Positions 52,694 to 62,325 of a DNA stretch of 64,000 bases are shown in pieces. The stretch comes from Nocardia beijingensis NBRC 16342 (GTDB lineage: Bacteria > Actinomycetota > Actinomycetes > Mycobacteriales > Mycobacteriaceae): assembly GCF_001612785.1 (NCBI RefSeq), contig NZ_BDBC01000025.1, positions 1 through 64,000 of the forward strand, written 5' to 3'. The notes below the pieces were generated by a model, which had not been told where the DNA came from, did no database searches, and saw nothing but the letters and a program-made list of their open reading frames with translations. Numbering within the stretch: the stretch's first letter is position 1; each line of letters starts with the position of its first letter. The position numbers and the translations under genes are program-made.

Positions 52694-53133
52694 CTTGCGC
52701 CGGGCCGGTCGAGTGCCGCGGCCGCGATCCGAGCCGCCAAGAGCGCTCGCCTCCGAATCGAGCCGCCGCCCGAAATGTCCAGATACGTCGCCAATAGCGA
52801 CATGTGGGCGTTTATATCGGCGGCGTCCACCTGTCCCGTAGGTCACAGGGGAATATTTCGTGGAATAACTCGCCGCGCACTCTTGGCACCGGCCTTTGCA
52901 AAGCACTGGTTAAAACATGGTTACGGCGCTTCCTTGGATTGGTGACGCCCGAGTTGTCGTGTCACGATTCTTTCCGGTCACCCGGACAATTCATCCCGAA
53001 GTGTTTTCCCGCAAGCAACCCCCGGTTCCCGTCACCGCACCGGCTTGTCTCCTTCGGCGTGTTCGTAATGATTCGATCGCCGATATCGGCCATCTCTGCG
53101 TGCAACGACGACAATCTGTGAGGGAAGTTCCGC
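52694..53133. other. Intergenic stretch with no recognised gene
   Basis: Following the tRNA terminator, 440 bp contain no convincing coding frame. A small hairpin GTCGC-CAATA-GCGAC is at about 52786-52800. The part around 52850-53130 is lower in G+C than the genes around it and could carry the promoter of the membrane-protein gene at 53134. Confidence 0.45.
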
Positions 53134-53763
53134 GTGAGTGATTTCTGGAATGCGAGCTCGTCTTTGGCGTGTCTCGGCGTCGGTATCTCATTGTTCGGCG
53201 TCGTCGCCTACCTGGCGGGGATAGTGGAAGGGAACACCAGGCCGCGCATCGCGTCGTGGGCGGCATGGTGCACCGCGAACACCGTGTTCGCGGTGGTGGC
53301 GTACCTCGACGGCGGCTATCTCGCCGCGGGCATCAACGCCGCGGCGGCGGCCATGAACGCGGCGGTGGTCGCCGTCGGCCTCGCTCGCGGGTCCGGCCTG
53401 CGACCGGAAGACACCATCGATTGGGCCTGCCTGGTTGCCTCGATCGCATGCGTGCTGGTGACGATCGGTGTATCGGAAAAGGCGTTCGGCGCGCTGTTCG
53501 CGATATGCGCGAATCTCATCGCCACCATTCCCACGCTCCGGCATGTGTGGTCGGAACCGCGTGAGGAAACCTGGCAGACGTTCGCCGCGAACGCACTCGC
53601 CAACGGCCTCGGCCTGCTCGGCGTGCTGATGGTGAGCGGCTTCGAATTCGCCGCCATCGCGGGGCCGATGATTTCCACGGCGGGTAATGCCGGCTTGGTC
53701 GCCCTTACGGTCGGTCGTGCGCGAACGGCCGATACGGCGGTGGTCCCGGTGAAAGTCGGCTGA
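53134..53763 (+). CDS. Small polytopic membrane protein, PQ-loop-like
   Basis: A 209-residue protein with six or seven predicted membrane helices. The repeat-like pattern RPRIASWAAWCTANTVFAVVAYLDGG with a second W-rich stretch TIPTLRHVWSEPREETW resembles PQ-loop/MtN3 small transporters, but the match is weak. GTG 53134 is preceded by GAGGGAAG. It is transcribed alone, with a possible terminator hairpin at 53838. Substrate and function unknown. Confidence 0.68.
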   Translation: MSDFWNASSSLACLGVGISLFGVVAYLAGIVEGNTRPRIASWAAWCTANTVFAVVAYLDGGYLAAGINAAAAAMNAAVVAVGLARGSGLRPEDTIDWACLVASIACVLVTIGVSEKAFGALFAICANLIATIPTLRHVWSEPREETWQTFAANALANGLGLLGVLMVSGFEFAAIAGPMISTAGNAGLVALTVGRARTADTAVVPVKVG

Positions 53764-53837
53764 TCATTTCCCACGCTGCCTCGTGCTGTGGCGAGCCGAT
53801 GGCCGAGCGGCCGCGAGACGGTCCTCGTCCGGCAGGT

Positions 53838-53875
53838 TGCGCCCGACGCCCGTCTTCCGACGCGCGTCGGGCGCA
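53838..53875 (+). terminator. Terminator-like hairpin after membrane-protein gene
   Basis: A perfect 12-bp stem (53838-53849 with 53864-53875) and a 14-base loop, 75 bases after the stop of the membrane protein. The loop is longer than ideal. Confidence 0.5.
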
Positions 53876-54026
53876 GCCGCGCACGTCCGTGAGCGCGACG
53901 TCCCCTACCGCTATCCTTCGATCTCAGCGACCCGATGACCAGCTGATTCGTTCCGGGCGAGAGTTCCGTCGCCGCCGCAACGGCCGCGACACCGAACGGC
54001 TTGCCCCGAATGCGAAGGAGAGAGCT

Positions 54027-55484
54027 GTGCGGCGCAGGGCGATGCTCGAGGGGTGTGCGGCGGCGGTCGCCGTGCCGTTTTTAGCCGCCTGCGGCCTGCT
54101 GGAGGGGGATGCGCAAGCGGTGGACGAACTGGCCTTCGACCCCGACGACTTCACGACGCGGAAGAAGACCGTCGCCACCTTCGAGCGGGACAAGAAGGTG
54201 ACCTATCGGTTCTACGACAATGTCGTCTACGTGGCGAAGCCGGTGGACAAGACGTATCAGAGCTTGAACGTCAGCGTCCCCGTCGAGATCGAGGGACGCT
54301 CTGTCGACGCGAGCAGAGCTCCGATCCTCTTCAGCAACTCCGTCGGCGGATACCTGTCGTCGGCGGCGAAGAGCGACGAGCCGGACGGCGGAGCGAACCG
54401 GAACCGCGACCTCGCGCTCGCGGCGGGTTATGTGGTCGTCGAGCCCGGCGTGCGCGGGCGGGACCTGGTCGCACCCGACGGCACGAATTACGGCGTGCCC
54501 CCCGCAGCCATCGTGGATCTCAAGGCCGCGGTCCGATACCTCCGGCATAATTCCGGCCGGGTTCCGGGAAGCACCGACCGGATCGTCGCCACCGGGGTCA
54601 GCGCGGGCGGCGCGCTGTCCGCGCTGCTCGCCGCCTCCGCCGACAACCGGATGTACGACCGGTATCTCGCCGAACTCGGCGCGGCGGACGCGAGCGACGC
54701 GGTGTTCGCCGCCGCGCCCTACTGCCCCATCACCGACCTGGAACACGCGGACATGGCCTACGAGTGGAATTGGGGCGCCAACCCCTTGCGCTCCGGCGAA
54801 CTGGACGCGACGGCCTCGCATGATCTGAGCACGGCGTTCACGGACTACCAGGCCGCACTGGAACTGCAGGGCGGGGACGGCTTCGGGCTCATCACGGCCG
54901 CCAACTACGGCAACTACCTGGTGCGGACCTATCTGGAACCGGCGGCGACCAAGTATTTGCACGCCCTGCCGGACGCCGACCGATCGAGCTACCTGGCGGC
55001 CAACACCTGGATCACGTGGTCGGGCGACCGGGCGGAGTTCACCTGGCCGAATTTCCTCGCCCACGTGGGCGAGCGGAAGAAGGGCGTGCCCGCGTTCGAC
55101 GCTTTCGACCTGTCCTCGGCCGAGAACAACCTTTTCGGTTCCGGCACCGTCAAGGCCAGGCATTTCACCCTCTTCAGCCTGCGGAAAGCGACAGGCGACC
55201 CAGGGGCGGTACTCGACAGCGACCTGCCCGAGAAGATCAGCATGATGAACCCGATGTTCTTCCTCCGGCAGCGCAATCCCGCCCGAGCGAAGCACTGGTG
55301 GATTCGCGTCGGCACCAAGGACACCGACGCGTCGCTGACCATCGTGGGCAATCTCGCCGCGAGCCTGGCGAATCTCGGTGACCAGGTCGACGCCGCGATG
55401 TATTGGGACGCGGGGCACGCCAGCAACGAGGACGCGGCGGATTTCGTCGCGTGGATCGGCAAGGTCACCGGTTACACGGCGTGA
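54027..55484 (+). CDS. Tannase-like (subtype B) secreted lipoprotein esterase
   Basis: A 485-residue alpha/beta hydrolase. A lipoprotein signal (AVAVPFLAAC) places the acylated Cys at residue 22. GVSAGG carries the nucleophile Ser192, and the C-terminal DAGHASNED supplies the His. The overall order matches the bacterial subtype B tannase/feruloyl esterase family, which cleaves ester bonds of plant phenolics; the real substrate in this organism is unknown. GTG 54027 has AAGGAGA upstream; a longer open frame exists but lacks a ribosome binding site. It is surface exposed. Confidence 0.8.
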   Translation: MRRRAMLEGCAAAVAVPFLAACGLLEGDAQAVDELAFDPDDFTTRKKTVATFERDKKVTYRFYDNVVYVAKPVDKTYQSLNVSVPVEIEGRSVDASRAPILFSNSVGGYLSSAAKSDEPDGGANRNRDLALAAGYVVVEPGVRGRDLVAPDGTNYGVPPAAIVDLKAAVRYLRHNSGRVPGSTDRIVATGVSAGGALSALLAASADNRMYDRYLAELGAADASDAVFAAAPYCPITDLEHADMAYEWNWGANPLRSGELDATASHDLSTAFTDYQAALELQGGDGFGLITAANYGNYLVRTYLEPAATKYLHALPDADRSSYLAANTWITWSGDRAEFTWPNFLAHVGERKKGVPAFDAFDLSSAENNLFGSGTVKARHFTLFSLRKATGDPGAVLDSDLPEKISMMNPMFFLRQRNPARAKHWWIRVGTKDTDASLTIVGNLAASLANLGDQVDAAMYWDAGHASNEDAADFVAWIGKVTGYTA

Positions 55485-55630
55485 CGCGTTCGCCGAGCGG
55501 CGACCGCGCACTGCTAAGAGTTCGCCGGCCCACCACTGGCACACCCATTCCCGGATCGCGGCGAAGACCTGCCGAGGCGTCGATCCGAGCACCCACGCCG
55601 CGCCCGCTCACCCCGCGGGCCGCGCACCCG

Positions 55631-58600
55631 TTAGCAGCGCGGCGGCTCGATACCGAGTTCCCGCAGGCGTTCGGCGTAGTCGGCGACGTTGGCGAGCTTG
55701 ATGTCCTCGTATCCGCGCACCACGTCGGCGAGCGCCGCCGCGCGCACCGCGCGGTCGTAGCCCGTTCGGTCCAGCGCCTGCGCGAGGTCTGTCACCATCG
55801 CGGTGTAGTGCGCCCGCAACTCGCGTTCCACGCGTCGCACGTGCGCGTATCCGAATGGATCGAGCTTGGTGCCGCGCAGGCGTTTTCCCTTGGCCAGCAA
55901 GCGCAGGGCGAAGTGGCTGCCCGGTCCCATCCCGATCTTGTCCTTGCGTCCCAATGCGCGCAGGACCGGCGGGTGCAGCCGATAGGTCAGGTTCGCCCCG
56001 TCGGGAACCTGCGCGGCGACCTCGGCCAGGAACGCCGGATCGGTGAGCCGTCGCGCCACCTCGTACTCGTCCTTGTACGCCGTGAATTTGTACAGCCCGC
56101 GCGCCACCTGTTCGCTGAACTCGGTGCGGTCGGTCACCCGGCGCTCGGCAGCCCACACGCGTTGCATCGTGGCGACGTAGTCGCGCGCCACCGCGACGCT
56201 CTGGAAGCCGATCAGTTCGACCGCCCGCAGCTCGACCAGCCGCCGCGTCTCGCCCGTCGCGGTCAGCTCGTCGAACAGGTCGGCGGGCACCGCGACCGGG
56301 GTGGGTTCGGTCGCACCGCGCGTGGTGGCGGCGGCGAACTCTTCCGGCCGCGCGACCGCGACCCGGCCCCAGCGGAAGGCCGCGAGGTTGGCGTCCACGG
56401 CAACGCCGTTGATCTCGATGGCCTCCTCGATCGCCCAGCCGGGCAGCCGCAGACCTCCGGTCTCGTAGGCGGCGCCGACCAGCAGGAAGTTCGCGGCGGC
56501 GGTGTTGCCGAAGAGCGCCTCCGCGGCGGCGAGGGCGTCGAAGGACCGCACCGAATGCGAAACCTGTTCCAATCGCCGCAGCAGCACCCCCTCGTCGGGG
56601 TAGGTGACGGACCGGTCGTAGACCATGTCCCCGGTCGGGGTCTTGCTGGTGGAGGCGACCGAGACGGTCGTCGCGGCGCTGCCGTAGGCCAGATTCTTGT
56701 TGTCGGTCGCGGCCAGCAGATCGAAGGCCACGATGCAGTCGGCGGAGGCGGGGGCCAGCCGGTTGGCGGGTTCCAGCGCGCCCGCGGCGAAACGCAGGTG
56801 CGAGACCACCGGCCCGGCCTTCTGGCTCATGCCGATCTGGTCCAGGCTCGCCACCTCGTACCCCGCGCGCATCGCGGCGGTCGCCAGGACCTGGTTCACG
56901 GTGACGATGCCGGTGCCGCCGATGCCGGCGAGGAAGACGTTCTGCGTGGTCGCCGGTGGTTCGTGCGGCAGTTCCCGCAGCCGCGGCGGCCGCGGCGCGC
57001 GACCGGCTCCGCGCGGCTTCCGCTCGGCCGGATCGGGCAGCTCCACCGTGACGAACGCGGGACAGTCGCCCTTCAGGCAGCTGTAGTCGGTGTTGCACGA
57101 GGTCTGGTCGATCCGCGTCTTGCGTCCGAACTCGGTGTCCACCGGCTGCACCGACAAGCAGTTGCTCTGGACCCCGCAGTCACCGCAGCCTTCGCACACC
57201 GCTTCGTTGACGACCACCCGGGTGCGGCGCACGGGCAGGGCGCCGCGCTTGCGCTGCCGCCGCGCGTCGGCCGCGCAGTGCTGGTCGTAGATGAGCACCG
57301 TGACGCCGGGGATCTCGCGCAGCGCGCGCTGCGCTTCGTCGAGCCGGTCCCGGTGCCACAGCGAGGTGCCGGGCGCGAGATCGCGCTTGCGGTAGCGCTC
57401 GGGCTCGTCGGCGCAGACGATGATGCGCCGGACGCCCTCGATCGCGAGCTTGTGGGTGAGCATCGGCACCGTGAGCGCGCCCTCGGCGTGCTGCGCGCCG
57501 GTCATCGCGACCACGTCGTTGTGCAGCAGCTTGAAGGTGATGTTCACGCCCGCGGCGACGCACGCCTGCACGGCGAGCTGGCCGGAGTGGAAATATGTTC
57601 CGTCGCCGATGTTCTGGAACAGGTGCGGCACGTCGGTGAAGGGCGCCTGGCCGATCCACTGCGCGCCCTCGCCGCCCATCTGGGTGAGCCCCGTGACCTT
57701 GCTGTCGACGCGGCCGGACATGGTCACCAACGTGTGACAGCCGATGCCGCCGCCCGCCAATGAGCCTTCCGGGACGGCGGTGGAACGGTTGTGCGGGCAA
57801 CCGCTGCAGAAGTAGGCCGCGCGCTTGGCGGGCAGCACCGACAGCGACAGCGGCTGCGGCAGTGGACGTTTCAGTTCGAGGTGCCCGTCGAGCAGGCGGC
57901 GCAGCGGCGCGGCGATGCGCCCCGAGGTCAGTTCGCCGTCGGCGGCGAACAGCGGGCGGCCGGCGTGATCGCGCTTGCCGAGGATTTCGGGTGCGCCCGC
58001 GACGCCGTAGAGGATGTCGCGGATCTGGGTTTCGACGAACGCGGTCTTGTCCTCGACGACGATCAGCCGGTCGAGCCCGGCGGCGAATTCCCGGACCCGG
58101 TCCGGCGCGACGGGATACGGCATCCCGATGCGCAGCAGGCGGATACCCGCGCCGTACAGCGCGTCGTCGTCGGCGCCGAGGTCGAGCAGCGCTTGGCGGA
58201 CCGCGTCGAAGGTGGTCCCGGTGGCGGCGATGCCGATCGTGGCGCGGGCCGGGTCGACCTCGATCACGTCCAGCCCGTTGCGCGTGCTGTAGGCGCGCAC
58301 CAGCTCCCAGCGGGGACCGTAGAGGTCGGCCTCGGCGAGCAGGCTGTCGGCAGGCGCGGCCATCGGACGCTGCCGGTAGTGGAACGGTCGTCCTTGCCAA
58401 TCGATTTCGGGCACGACGATATCGATGTCGCCGACCGAACCGTCCACGGTCCAGGCGCCGTCGGCGACGTCGGCGACGATCTTCAACGCCACCAGGCAGC
58501 CGGAGGCGCGCGACAGGGCGACTCCGTGCAGGCCCATGGTGATGACCTCGCGGGCGTTGCGCGGGAACAGCACGGGAATGTTCATCGCGGCCAGGGAGCG

Positions 58601-59104
58601 CTCGCTCACCGCGGGCACGGTGGAGGATTTGGCCGCCGGATCGTCACCGACCAGCAGCAGGACGCCGCCGCGCGGATTCACCCCGTACATGTTGGCGTGG
58701 CGCAGCGCGTCGGTCGCGCGGTCGAGGCCGGGGCCTTTGCCGTACCAGACGCCGACGACGCCGTCATGGGTCGCGGTGCCCGCGGGCAGGTCCGCCTGGC
58801 TGCCCCACACGGAGGTCGCGGCCAGTTCCTCGTTCAATCCAGGGACGAACGAGATGTCGTGTTCGGCGAGCACCTCCGGCATACCGGACAGCATCTTGTC
58901 CACGCCGCCGAGCGGACTGCCCTGATACCCGGACACGAACGTGCCCACCCGCCGCCCGGCGCGCAGATCGCGCACATGCTGCTCGACCAGCTGCCGCGCG
59001 ATGGCCTGCACGCCGGTGAGGACAACGGTGCCCGAGCCGACGCGGTAACGGTCGGCGAGGTCGTAGGGAGCCGCGGTCAGATCGCGGTCGGCCAGCTCGG
59101 TCAT
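55631..59104 (-). CDS. Fused indolepyruvate ferredoxin oxidoreductase
   Basis: A 1157-residue protein. The N-terminal TPP/pyrimidine-binding domains (GYQGSPLGGVDKMLSG) come first, then a catalytic part, a Cys-rich ferredoxin-like region (CEGCGDCGVQSNC about residues 636-650, then SCNTDYSCLKGDC about 665-680), and a C-terminal IorB-like gamma domain (GIGGTGIVTVNQVLATAA). It oxidatively decarboxylates arylpyruvates to acyl-CoA and reduces ferredoxin. In aerobic actinobacteria such fused proteins degrade aromatic or branched amino acids. ATG 59104 is the likely start; a longer frame extends upstream. No ferredoxin gene is adjacent. Confidence 0.9.
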   Translation of the reverse strand: MTELADRDLTAAPYDLADRYRVGSGTVVLTGVQAIARQLVEQHVRDLRAGRRVGTFVSGYQGSPLGGVDKMLSGMPEVLAEHDISFVPGLNEELAATSVWGSQADLPAGTATHDGVVGVWYGKGPGLDRATDALRHANMYGVNPRGGVLLLVGDDPAAKSSTVPAVSERSLAAMNIPVLFPRNAREVITMGLHGVALSRASGCLVALKIVADVADGAWTVDGSVGDIDIVVPEIDWQGRPFHYRQRPMAAPADSLLAEADLYGPRWELVRAYSTRNGLDVIEVDPARATIGIAATGTTFDAVRQALLDLGADDDALYGAGIRLLRIGMPYPVAPDRVREFAAGLDRLIVVEDKTAFVETQIRDILYGVAGAPEILGKRDHAGRPLFAADGELTSGRIAAPLRRLLDGHLELKRPLPQPLSLSVLPAKRAAYFCSGCPHNRSTAVPEGSLAGGGIGCHTLVTMSGRVDSKVTGLTQMGGEGAQWIGQAPFTDVPHLFQNIGDGTYFHSGQLAVQACVAAGVNITFKLLHNDVVAMTGAQHAEGALTVPMLTHKLAIEGVRRIIVCADEPERYRKRDLAPGTSLWHRDRLDEAQRALREIPGVTVLIYDQHCAADARRQRKRGALPVRRTRVVVNEAVCEGCGDCGVQSNCLSVQPVDTEFGRKTRIDQTSCNTDYSCLKGDCPAFVTVELPDPAERKPRGAGRAPRPPRLRELPHEPPATTQNVFLAGIGGTGIVTVNQVLATAAMRAGYEVASLDQIGMSQKAGPVVSHLRFAAGALEPANRLAPASADCIVAFDLLAATDNKNLAYGSAATTVSVASTSKTPTGDMVYDRSVTYPDEGVLLRRLEQVSHSVRSFDALAAAEALFGNTAAANFLLVGAAYETGGLRLPGWAIEEAIEINGVAVDANLAAFRWGRVAVARPEEFAAATTRGATEPTPVAVPADLFDELTATGETRRLVELRAVELIGFQSVAVARDYVATMQRVWAAERRVTDRTEFSEQVARGLYKFTAYKDEYEVARRLTDPAFLAEVAAQVPDGANLTYRLHPPVLRALGRKDKIGMGPGSHFALRLLAKGKRLRGTKLDPFGYAHVRRVERELRAHYTAMVTDLAQALDRTGYDRAVRAAALADVVRGYEDIKLANVADYAERLRELGIEPPRC

Positions 59105-59393
59105 ACGGTTCCACCCGTCCGCCCGGCGCCGGTCCGACGCTGAGCTTCGTTGAGCACTTGTTGCCGATATGGTGGTCCCGAAGAACTGAACGCACAACCT
59201 TCACATGTCAAGTTGAGCAATATGACCAATCTGAAGGGATGGAGATGGGCACAAGCTAAGCACAGTGCGAGGTCTTTGTGACGATGCGCACACCCACGCG
59301 TCGCGCCGTCGGGTCGCCCTCCGGCCGAGCCGCACCCGTGCCACACCGCGCATCCTCCGCCGCACCCGCGCCCACCTGTGTGAAGGTGGGAAG

Positions 59394-59873
59394 GTGGCAC
59401 TGCGCAGGATGGGCACGGCGATCGTCGCCGCCCTGACGTTCGGAACGCTGACCGCGTGCGGACAGCAAGCGGACCCGGCCGTGCCCGCCACCGCGGAGCG
59501 CACCGAGGAGGCGGCGGCGGGGATGCCCGCCGACCCTGGTCCCCGGCGATTCGCGGGCGGGACCATGGTCGTCGTCCCGCATGCCGCGGATCTGGAGTCC
59601 AGTTCGGCACTGCCCTTCTCCGAGTACGACACCGAGGACGGGACGGACAAGCTCGGGATCCACATCCCCGGCCCGGTCGGCTGTCCGAGCATCGGATTCA
59701 CCGCGCGGGTGGAGGAATCGGCCGACCGGGTGAACGTGCGGCTGATCCACGGCCTGCATCGCGGCATGCCGCCGTGCCAGGGCGCGAACCCGGAGCAGAA
59801 GCGCGAGTACGGCGTGGTCGTCGTAGACCTGCAACGCCCGCTGGGCGGACGGACGGTGCTCAGCTTCACATGA
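59394..59873 (+). CDS. Small secreted lipoprotein, unknown function
   Basis: A 159-residue protein with a lipoprotein signal (VALRRMGTAIVAALTFGTLTAC; Cys22) followed by a mature part with two further Cys residues (GCPSIGFTARVEE and PPCQGANPEQ) and many charges. GTG 59394 has GAAGGTGGG upstream and gives the Arg-Arg needed before the hydrophobic stretch. No family is recognised. It is divergent from the indolepyruvate oxidoreductase gene and followed by 375 bp without a clear gene. Confidence 0.72.
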   Translation: MALRRMGTAIVAALTFGTLTACGQQADPAVPATAERTEEAAAGMPADPGPRRFAGGTMVVVPHAADLESSSALPFSEYDTEDGTDKLGIHIPGPVGCPSIGFTARVEESADRVNVRLIHGLHRGMPPCQGANPEQKREYGVVVVDLQRPLGGRTVLSFT

Positions 59874-60248
59874 GCCGCACGACGAGAAACTGGGCCGATG
59901 GGCGACCGGGTAGGCCGCCCCCCTTAGTGATCTTGTCGAAGGGCGGGCCGCGGGCATTGTGAGATGTCCGGTTCGTCTGTACCGATGCGGCGCCAGGCGG
60001 GGGCGGGCGCTATTTTCGCAGCGGATGGTGCCGCCTTCGCGGCTACCGGCGGTCCCGGAGTCGAAGGAGGTGCGGCAATCCGCCATGATCGACTCGGGGT
60101 CGCTGCGGCCGCGGTGCCTTCCGCTCTGCTCCGCAGCGAAGGTTCGCTGCGGCTTTCCGTGTAGTGCCGATCCGTCCGAAGCACCGGCGCCGCGGCCCGC
60201 AGGCCGCGCGACGGTGGGTCGGTGACGGCTGACTTTCGAAGGAAACCC
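59874..60248. other. Intergenic stretch with a hairpin
   Basis: Between the small lipoprotein and the lipase gene. A perfect 10-bp hairpin CCGCAGCGAA-GG-TTCGCTGCGG lies at 60131-60152 followed by CTTTCC; it could be a terminator of the preceding gene. A 66-codon open frame from 59964 lacks a ribosome binding site and was not accepted. Confidence 0.45.
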
Positions 60249-61436
60249 GTGTCCAGAGTTCCGTTCCGGATCGCGATCCTGCTGGTGAGCATCGTCTCGC
60301 TCGGCCTGCTCGGCCTGCCAGCGACGGCTCAGCCCCTGTATCCCACACCCGATCCCGACCCCTTCTACGCTGCGCCGCCCGACCTGGGGGCGCTCGCCCC
60401 TGGCGACGTCGTCCGGGCCCGCAGGATCGACACCGGCATGTATGTCGGGACCGAGGGCTGGCAAGTGGCGTTCCGCTCCACGAATTCGCAGGGCAATCCC
60501 GTCATGGGCATCACGACCGTCCTGATGCCCGCCGGGGTGAAGAACCCGCCGCTGGTCTCCTACCAGGCGCTGATCAATTCGCTGGGCGCCCAGTGCAATC
60601 CGTCGCGCTCGCTGTTCAACGGCGAACTGCAGGACGCGGTCGGCGCGATGCTGCCCATCGGACGCGGATGGGCGATCTCGCTGCCGGACTACCTCGGCCC
60701 CACCTCCGCCTACGGCGCGGCGCGCCTGGCGGGCATGATGACCCTCGACAGTGTCAGGGCCGTTCGCAAGGTCGCCGAACTCGGGTTGTCCGACTCCCCC
60801 GTCGCCATCGCGGGCTACTCCGGCGGCGGCATGGCCACCGCGTGGGCCGCCGCCATGCAGCCCACCTACGCTCCGGAACTGAAGCTCACCACCGCCGTGG
60901 CCGGTGGCATCCCCGCCGACCTGGAAGAGATGGCGATGTCGCTCGGCTTCCAGCCGCACCCCGGCTTCGGCCTCGCCTTCGCCGCCGCCATGGGGCTGGA
61001 GCGGGAGTACCCCGACCGGCTGCCGATCTCGGATCAGCTCAACGAGAACGGTCTGTGGTTCCGGGAATTCACCCACGACGCCTGCCGCAGGTTCCTGCTG
61101 TTCCACGGCGCCTTCCGCAGCGCGGAGCAGATGGCGGCGTCCAAGAGCCTGATGGACAGCCCGGAGGCGCACGCCGTCCTGCGCGAGAACAGCCTGCGGT
61201 ACTTCGACGGCGTGCCCGCCGTGCCGACCTATCTGTGGCAGGGCCGCTTCGACGAGCTCACCTTCTACAAACCCGTCGCCGAGGTCGCCGACCGGTACTG
61301 CAAGGCGGGTGCGCCGGTGACGTTCCACACCGTCGACATCTCCGAGCACATGACCGCGGCCGCCGCCGGATTCGCGGACGCGTGGAACTACGTGGAGGCC
61401 AGATTCCGCGGCGAACCCGCACCGACCAGCTGCTGA
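60249..61436 (+). CDS. Secreted lipase family protein
   Basis: A 395-residue secreted hydrolase of the LIP (secretory lipase) family. A signal peptide (ILLVSIVSLGLLGLPATAQ) is followed by the mature enzyme with nucleophile elbow GYSGGG (Ser191) and the typical WQGRFDELTFYKPVAEV segment. It cleaves triglycerides or similar esters outside the cell. GTG 60249 is chosen because GAAGGA lies just upstream and the signal begins here; GTG 60222 is the alternative. Convergent with the SDR gene. Confidence 0.87.
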   Translation: MSRVPFRIAILLVSIVSLGLLGLPATAQPLYPTPDPDPFYAAPPDLGALAPGDVVRARRIDTGMYVGTEGWQVAFRSTNSQGNPVMGITTVLMPAGVKNPPLVSYQALINSLGAQCNPSRSLFNGELQDAVGAMLPIGRGWAISLPDYLGPTSAYGAARLAGMMTLDSVRAVRKVAELGLSDSPVAIAGYSGGGMATAWAAAMQPTYAPELKLTTAVAGGIPADLEEMAMSLGFQPHPGFGLAFAAAMGLEREYPDRLPISDQLNENGLWFREFTHDACRRFLLFHGAFRSAEQMAASKSLMDSPEAHAVLRENSLRYFDGVPAVPTYLWQGRFDELTFYKPVAEVADRYCKAGAPVTFHTVDISEHMTAAAAGFADAWNYVEARFRGEPAPTSC

Positions 61437-61443
61437 ACCCGGA

Positions 61444-61483
61444 CGAAAACGGCCCGAGGGCGCCTGCCCCCGGGCCGTTTTCG
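61444..61483. terminator. Bidirectional terminator between lipase and SDR genes
   Basis: A perfect 13-bp stem (61444-61456 with 61471-61483) with an inner GGG/CCC extension and T runs on either side. It lies between two convergent genes. Confidence 0.8.
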
Positions 61484-61488
61484 TTCCA

Positions 61489-62325
61489 TCAGCTGATGGA
61501 GCGCACCGCTTTCTCGTACCGCGCACGGACCTTCTCGTCGGCCGGGTGCAAGGCGCGATCTCCGTCGAGCAGGCCGCGGATCAGGCGCACGGCCCGTTCC
61601 GGCGCGACGGCCAGCGCGATGTCCATCGGGCCGAGGTAGTTCGGCACGGCCACTTCGGCTCTGCGGGTCGCGCACGTGCGCACGATCGCGGCGGCGACGT
61701 CTTCCGAATCGACGGTCGGCATTCCGTGACCGAGCGCCAACCCCGAGGAGAGGCGGGTCCGTACGGCCGACGGCAGGACGCAGCTGACGCTGACGCCGTG
61801 CTCCGCGAATTCCAGGCGGGTCGCCGCCGAGAGGCCGACCGCCGCGAACTTGCTCGCGTTGTACACAGCCAGCCCGGGAATCGGGATCTTGCCCGCCAGC
61901 GAGGCGACATTGACGATATGGCCGCGACCGCGCTCGATCATGCCCGGCGCGACGGCGCGCATGCCGTGGATGAGACCCCAGACGTTGATGTCCAGCGTGG
62001 CCTGGCCGACCACGTCCGGTTCGTCCAGGAACGCGCCCGCAGGCATCACACCGGCGTTGTTGACCAGCACGTCGATTCCGCCGACCGCCGCGGCGACCGC
62101 GTCCCACTGGCCGCGCGAGCGCACGTCCAGCTCGAACGCGGTCGCTCCGATCGCCGCGGCCGCCTCGTCCGCGGCGGGCTTGTCCACGTCGGCGAGCACG
62201 ACACGAGCGCCCTTGGCGGCGAAGGACTCCGCGGTGGCCCGGCCGATCCCGCGGCCGCCTCCGGTGATCAGGACGGTCGCCTCACTCAGGTCGATCGCGG
62301 GGTAGCCGGATCCGAGAAATCTCAT
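61489..62325 (-). CDS. SDR family oxidoreductase
   Basis: A 278-residue classical SDR. TGGGRGIG at residues 21-28, NNAG at about 89-92 and the catalytic Ser142, Tyr155 and Lys159 (YNASK) are intact. Asp46 and Asp48 favour NAD(H). The substrate is unknown. ATG 62325 overlaps the stop of the patatin gene by 4 bases (ATGA), so the two are translated together. It probably works on a lipid or the product of its partner. Confidence 0.88.
   Translation of the reverse strand: MRFLGSGYPAIDLSEATVLITGGGRGIGRATAESFAAKGARVVLADVDKPAADEAAAAIGATAFELDVRSRGQWDAVAAAVGGIDVLVNNAGVMPAGAFLDEPDVVGQATLDINVWGLIHGMRAVAPGMIERGRGHIVNVASLAGKIPIPGLAVYNASKFAAVGLSAATRLEFAEHGVSVSCVLPSAVRTRLSSGLALGHGMPTVDSEDVAAAIVRTCATRRAEVAVPNYLGPMDIALAVAPERAVRLIRGLLDGDRALHPADEKVRARYEKAVRSIS

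Noticed and set aside
59964-60164. A 66-codon + frame downstream of the small lipoprotein
   Set aside because: No ribosome binding site, and the hairpin at 60131 lies inside it.
59256-61526. A 756-codon minus-strand frame
   Set aside because: It is antisense to the lipoprotein and lipase genes, whose signal peptides and catalytic motifs are clear.
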